Shown here piece by piece: positions 58,934 to 64,000 of a stretch of DNA of 64,000 bases. Both the position numbers and the translations under genes were made by a program. Each line of letters starts with the position of its first letter. Positions within the stretch are counted from its first letter, which is position 1. Source of the stretch: Azolla caroliniana (lineage: Eukaryota > Polypodiophyta); contig JBHGNT010000006.1 in assembly GCA_043228905.1 (NCBI GenBank), positions 11,222,001 to 11,286,000 on the forward strand, given 5' to 3'. Below the pieces are notes generated by a model. That model ran no database searches, was not told the origin of the DNA, and saw only the letters and a program-made list of their open reading frames with translations.

Positions 58934-60639
58934 TCCTACGGCCGATGTCTAGGGCATCTTCCCATTAAGCCCTCTCTCCTTCTCTGTTGAAGGAGAGTCT
59001 CTGTTCGATAGTCGGATTGACGTCGGAAGCGGTGTCGGTGCTGGCATTGCATTCTCCATGTTGAAGCACTTCAACACATTCTGGATATAGTCAGACTGGG
59101 AGAGTCGGAGAGTCTTGGTCGTCCGATTTTTCGCTCGATCCTCATGCCTAGTATGTGACGGGCTTGTCCGAGTTCCTTCATCGCAAACTTGTCATGAAGG
59201 CTCCGCTTCAGCTTTTCGATCTTTGCTTGATTACTTCTTGCAATCAGCATGTCGTCGACATATAGGATCAGGTAAATCCTAGACTCATCGGCCAGTTGCC
59301 GAATGTACATGCATGGGTCAGAGTTTGATGAGCGGTATCCAAGCTGCCTGATGTAGGGGTCGAACTTTTGGTACCACATCCTCGGTGCTTGTTTCAAGCC
59401 ATAAAAACATTTTTTTAGTCGACATACGAGGTAGTTGTCCTCCCCCGTCACCATGAAGCCTGCCGGTTGAGACATGTAGATGTCTTCTTCCAGATCTCTG
59501 TGTAGGAATGTCGTCTTTACGTCCATCTACTCGAGCTCTAGGTCTTCTATCGCAACAACTCCTAGTAAGAGTCGGAGGGTGGTCATCTTGACTACTGGTG
59601 AGAAGATCTCATCTTAGTCGACCCCATGTTCTTGTTTAAATCCCTTCGTGATGAGGTGAGCTTTGTACTTCGGCTTCTCTGAGTCAAATACAAATTTGTA
59701 TCGAAAGACCCATTTGCAAGGTAGCGGCTATCTCCCATGTCTGATTCCTGTGAATCGAGTTCATTTTGGATTTCATGGCTTGCAGCCATGTATCGGCGTC
59801 GGGTGCGGCCATACCTTCTTCATATTTGTTGGGTTCGCCTGCATTAGTGTAATGGACGTAGTCGAGGCCCGGATGATAGAACTCTATTTGTCTTTGAGCT
59901 CGTCCAGATCTCCTGGGTGCCGAAAAAAGTGGTTCGGATTCTTCGATCGGCTCTGTTGGTCGATTGGTATTTGTTGAACCATTTGTGTTAGGAGCCTTCT
60001 TGTTAGGTGACCCGCCCCCATGTTGGGATTTCGATGACGTCATGTTGTCCTCTTCTATGGACTTTGTCGACTCGGGTCTGTTTCCAAATTGCATATTGTT
60101 GATTCTGCCTTGTTCGACTCTTGTTGAATCAACTTTGTCTTTGATGGCTTTGTCTTCGAGTTCAACTAGTGGACCTCCTACTGATTCGGAGTCGGCAAGT
60201 GTGTTGTTGGCTTGGTCGAGTTTGACTGTTTGTCGAATCTCCGATTTGGCTTGGTGGGACGGTCCTTCTACGACACTTTTGTCGCCTTCGAAGGATACCT
60301 TTTTACCAACTATTTTCTGCTGGTTCTGCTTAGAGAAGATAGAGTCTTCATTGAAGACTACGTCACACTATTCCAGATCAATTTCCGGTTCTCTGGGTCC
60401 CATAGCCTGTAGCCGAATTCCCCATCGGTTCCATAACCGAGAAATGTGCACTTTGTGGCATGGGGTGCTAGCTTGATCCTTTTCTCCCCGGGGATGAACG
60501 CGTAGGCTTCGCATCTGAATATATGGAGCCTATCATAGGTCGGTTGTTTGCCTGACCATAGTGCTTGTGTCACTTCAAGCCTGATTACTTTCGACGGTAT
60601 ACTACCGTTTGCAATGCCTCGGCCTAGAACTCCAACTTT
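58934..60639 (-). pseudogene. older copia RT and integrase end (right half of the interrupted element)
   Basis: On the minus strand: integrase end (LWSGKQPTYDRLHIFRCEAYAF, 60573-60358), linker (RRSGRAQRQIEFY, 60094-59684), RT (MDVKTTFLHRDLEEDIYM, GLKQAPRMWYQKF, LILYVDDMLIAR, 59526-59071), then MNVLKCFNMENAM up to the insertion point. Several stops and frameshifts. It joins the RNase H at 52744-53403 if the inserted copia is taken out. Confidence 0.85.
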
Positions 60640-61951
60640 AGTCCGACTTACTGAAGCCGAGTCGTGCTTTGTAGCGGTTGATGGAACCGTCGGCGTTGTA
60701 CTTCACTTTGTAAATCCATCTACATCCGATCGCCTTTTTGTGTGGTGAGATGGGAACGAGATCCCACATCTCTTTCTTGCGTAGTGCCTGCATCTCCTCG
60801 TTCATGGCTTCGATCCATCGCGGATCCTCGGTTGCTTCGGTAAATATTTCCAGCTCGCATATTGTCGCCACCTTCATCATAAAGGCATAGTGATATGCCA
60901 TGTAGTCATTGTAGCCGAATCGGTTGACCGGATTCTTTTCACAGGTGGAGCAACGAAGCTTTTCATTTGCAGAGACGAGGGCTTTCTTAGCTCCATTGGT
61001 ACATCGAAGCAACCGAACTCACTATCGAGTGAGTGAGTCGACTCATCGTCGTTGAAGCGATCGTCTTTGTATTTCGACATTTTCGCCTTGCCTTTGTCCA
61101 TCTTTGGGCTAGGCCGTGATGTGCTTTGATCGCTCGGGGGATCTTGTGGCCCACATAGCCTTGTGGTAATCGGGCTATCTTCGAACATGTCTTCGAGGCG
61201 ATCTCCACCTTCTCGCTCTTGTTCGGCCGGTTCCACGTCGATCGGGGTTGAAGTCAGAATCTTCTCTAGTGCGTACCAGGATACGGATTCGTCGAACACG
61301 ACGGCTCGACTTACTTGAACTTTTCGGGTAGAAGGGTTGTAGCATTTGTACCACTTTTGTTTGAGTGAGTATCCTATGAGGATACATTTCTCCGACTTTG
61401 GATCTTGCCTTTGCCGCTTTTCGTCGGGTATGTGCACGCATGTTATTGTGCCGAATATCCGCTGTATTTGCAGCTTCGACCCAATATGACTTGGGCATAT
61501 GCTTCTCGTTCATCATGGCCCGCGCTACTTTGAGGATGTGCCGATTTTTGCGCTCGGCTACTCCGTTTTGTTGCGGAGTGTGTCGGCAAGTGAATTCTCG
61601 CCGAATTCCTTCCTTTTCGGAGATATGCCGTGAAATTGTCCTCGAAGTACTCCTTGCCGCCATCCGATCGAAGGCATCATACATGACGACTAGTGGCTTT
61701 TTCGATTTCGTTTTAAAACCTTTGGAAGTGTCCGAACACTTCGCTCTTTTGCTACATCGGATAGAGCCACGTGTGCCTGGAGAAGTCATCGATGAAGAGC
61801 ACGTAATATCGGCATCCGCCGAATGTAGCCGTCTGTGATGGTCCCCATACGTCGGAATGGACTATGTCGAGTAGACCTTTGCTCACGTTCCGCTGTTTGG
61901 GGAATGGATGTTAGTTTTGCTTGCCGAATTGGCACGCTTCGCATACACCTT
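60640..61951 (-). pseudogene. second older copia remnant, integrase to RT start
   Basis: Minus strand: GVCEACQFGKQN near 61930, integrase pieces (EGIRREFTCRHTPQQNGVAERKNRHILKVARAMM, in scattered frames 61789-61438), IPDEKRQRQDPKSEKC, then RT start CRWIYKVKYNADGSINRYKARLG, where it breaks off at about 60645. It is related to the copia at 53404-58928 but not to the remnant to its left, to which it is joined in the same orientation. Confidence 0.8.
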
Positions 61952-64000
61952 TGTAAACGATTGCTTGCGGAAGCGTTAGAGAAGCAGAAAAAACAAAAAA
62001 TATGCAGAGAGTACGCAGGAGAGACAGAGAGAGAAGAACGTAAAAGTTATATTCAAAATAATAGTAAACACTCTGTACATACTTTGTGCTTAGTAGCACT
62101 ATTTATACAAGTCCTACGCGGACTGACAAAAGTACTGTGTACTTCAATGCTCACATGAGCATCTGACACTAACTATGAGACTATAACTACCTAGTAATCT
62201 AACTTATTAGTAGGCTTTCGGTTACTGCTGGATCTGGCTAACCAGCTCTCTGCTCACCGACTCTGTAGCTTGCCGGCTCGGTTGCTCATCGACATACCGA
62301 TCTGTCTCACTTATTGGCTCAGGCTTTTCAGCCGATCCGGCTCCAGTTGAGCTTGCCGCTCAACACTCCCCCGCAACCTCAACTCGAGGTCGGGTTGTAG
62401 TGTCATTCTCTATGGCGGCCGGTTCTTTCAACCGACTTCTCCTGGCGTCACTCCGCCTTGCTTGCGCTCCTCGTCCGACCCGGTCCCGTTTGCCGTGACC
62501 CCTCTGGTTCTATGCGCCTCGACCTTCAGGGTCGGCATGTCTGCTCATCAGGCCCATCTCAGCTCCTTCGTTGCTATGACTCCGGCGCTTGCCGATCCGT
62601 CGGTTCCTCCGCGATGGCATTGACTTCCGCTGCGTCCGTGTCTCCTTGGCCTTTGGTTGATCCGACTGATCTGGATCCAACTCTTGATGCGAATCGGCTG
62701 TCTCCGACTCGTTCCAGCGCTTGTCCGAATCGGTATCCTCCGATTCGACTTCCGGCATTAGGCCTTTCACCACATCGTACCACGTCCAGGTCTTGGGCTT
62801 CTCCGTGCTTCCCTTCAGCCGGTTCACCGAAATCGAATTCTTCATTCGACTCTGCATCATGGTCATTACCGCCGTGATGACCTCCGCACAACATGCACTT
62901 CTCTTCCTAAGTGCACACTTCTTCTTCCTTCTGGTTGGCTCGGTCCTTCTTGACTCTGCCACCATGGCCGCTTGCTCCGACTTGTTCCGATGTGTCAACT
63001 TCCTTCGTCGGCTTGACTTCTTTCTTCTTCTTGTCTCCCCTTCTTCCGGTTCTTCTCTTACCGACGGATTCAACAATTTCTTTGCCTTTGCCCGTTTCGA
63101 TAATGTCTTTGCCCTTGCTTCTCCCCCTCAAGTGCGGCACGTCGAGATGCTGAACACCAAGCATGTCGGTAAAGTGCTGCAACTTGTAAGATCCGAGCGG
63201 CTTGGTGAAGATGTCGGCAACTTGCTGATCCGTGTGAACATACCGAAGTTCAACTTCACCGCTTAGGACCCGCTCACGCACAAAATGATAATGCACTTCT
63301 ATGTGCTTCATGCGAGCATGGAACACAGGGTTCTTGGCGAACTGCATGTTGCTGATGTTATCACAATAAATTGGGATCGGGGTCGGTACCTCGATCCACA
63401 AGCCTCGCAGCAGTCGCCGAAGCCAAATGGCTTCGCAGGTAGCCACGGTTGCGCCCCGGTACTCAGCCTCAGTTCTAGACAGAGCCACTGGTGGCTACTT
63501 TTTGCTACTCCACGCAACAGCCGCGCTCCCAAGAGAAAACATAAATCCGGAAGTCGATCGGCGATTTGACGCATCGCCGGCCCAGTCGGCATCCGTGTAG
63601 CCGACCAACTCTTCAGTTATACCTCGCCGGTATAAAAGTCCCCGGTCCTTCGTGCCGCTTACATATCGCAATATTCGTTGCGCACACTGAAGGTGCTCCA
63701 CAGTCGGCTTCTGCATGAATTCGCTTATCACTCCGAGCGGATAGCTGATGTCGGGTCAGGTGATGGTCAAATATATAAGGCTTCCAATGATTTGTCGAAA
63801 CCGTTTCTCATTGCAGGCCGGTCCGGAGTTGGGACGGAGCTTCTGGTTCCGGTCCAAGGGTGTGGAGACAGGTCGGCATTCTGTCATGCCGAACTTGTAC
63901 AACATATTCAATGCGTAATGCCGTTGTGAGAGCAATATGCCGTCGGGGGTGTGGATCACCTCGATCCTGAGGAAGTAATGAAGGTCCCCCAGGTCCTTCA
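61952..64000 (-). mobile_element. copia element, right part outside the window
   Basis: 3' LTR 61952-62365 (414 bp, TGTAAACGATTG...CCGCTCAACA), polypurine tract at 62366-62374, then the RNase H end of pol. It is inserted in the remnant at 60640-61951; the left target bases are ACCTT (61947-61951). The LTR family is that at 4168-4580. Confidence 0.9.
62510..64000 (-). pseudogene. copia RT-RNase H with charged extension (partial)
   Basis: In one minus-strand frame: IHTPDGILLSQRHYALNML, a TGA near 63757, PDISYPLGVISEFM, LLYRRGITEELVGYTDADWAG, a TAG near 63495 (expected Gln), TEAEYRGATVATCEAIW, YCDNISNMQFAKN, IFTKPLG. After RNase H a Lys/Glu-rich extension runs to TAG/TAA near 62907 and beyond in the same frame (EEFDFGEPAEG), and a basic end (SRRNRRIGKRRSHS) lies in a neighbouring frame. 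The 5' end lies outside the window. Confidence 0.88.

Overview
This is a stretch of a flowering-plant nuclear chromosome. The evidence is multi-exon genes with GT-AG introns for plant families (an L-type lectin receptor kinase and an SPX protein), many microsatellites, and dense Ty1/copia, Ty3/gypsy and L1-type retrotransposons. Nothing bacterial, organellar or viral in layout was seen, and the codon use is not the GC-rich grass type. The species cannot be named from the sequence.

Layout. 1-16.7 kb is retrotransposon DNA: the end of one gypsy element (about 1-1.2 kb), a second gypsy element with target-site duplication (TSD) ACTTC (1835-4703) that carries a copia LTR in place of its pol, a broken minus-strand copia (4755-6960), an opposed LTR fragment, and a complete but dead chromodomain-type gypsy element with TSD GTATA (7540-16664). 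A smaller LTR element sits inside its 5' LTR. 16.7-38.9 kb is the gene island: an intronless lectin receptor kinase (17739-19829, +), a three-exon DJ-1/PfpI protein of isonitrile-hydratase type (25380-27343, -) and a three-exon SPX protein (32641-35671, -). AT-rich DNA, tandem repeats, one solo LTR and an inverted repeat lie between them. 38.9-44.3 kb is an L1-type LINE with a 17-bp TSD. 44.4-64.0 kb is a nest of copia elements: a Tork/TNT1-like element on the plus strand (46592-52133), remnants of two older minus-strand copia elements, a nearly intact minus-strand copia with TSD ATACT inserted in one of them (53404-58928), and a related element running off the right edge.

None of the mobile elements is intact; their pol genes are broken by stops, frameshifts and deletions. 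Many stops look like C-to-T changes (CAG to TAG, CGA to TGA, TGG to TGA), as expected for long-methylated transposons. The three host genes have open frames with the key residues of their families. They are not an operon and show no functional link: one is a plasma-membrane receptor, one a presumed cytosolic enzyme, one a phosphate-signalling regulator.

I did not find a convincing new multi-gene system. The most interesting signals are a conserved charged extension after RNase H in two copia elements, a gypsy element apparently collapsed by recombination between two copia insertions, repeated small hairpins in a gypsy leader, a LINE killed by stop codons with no frameshift in ORF2, and a near-200-bp foldback.
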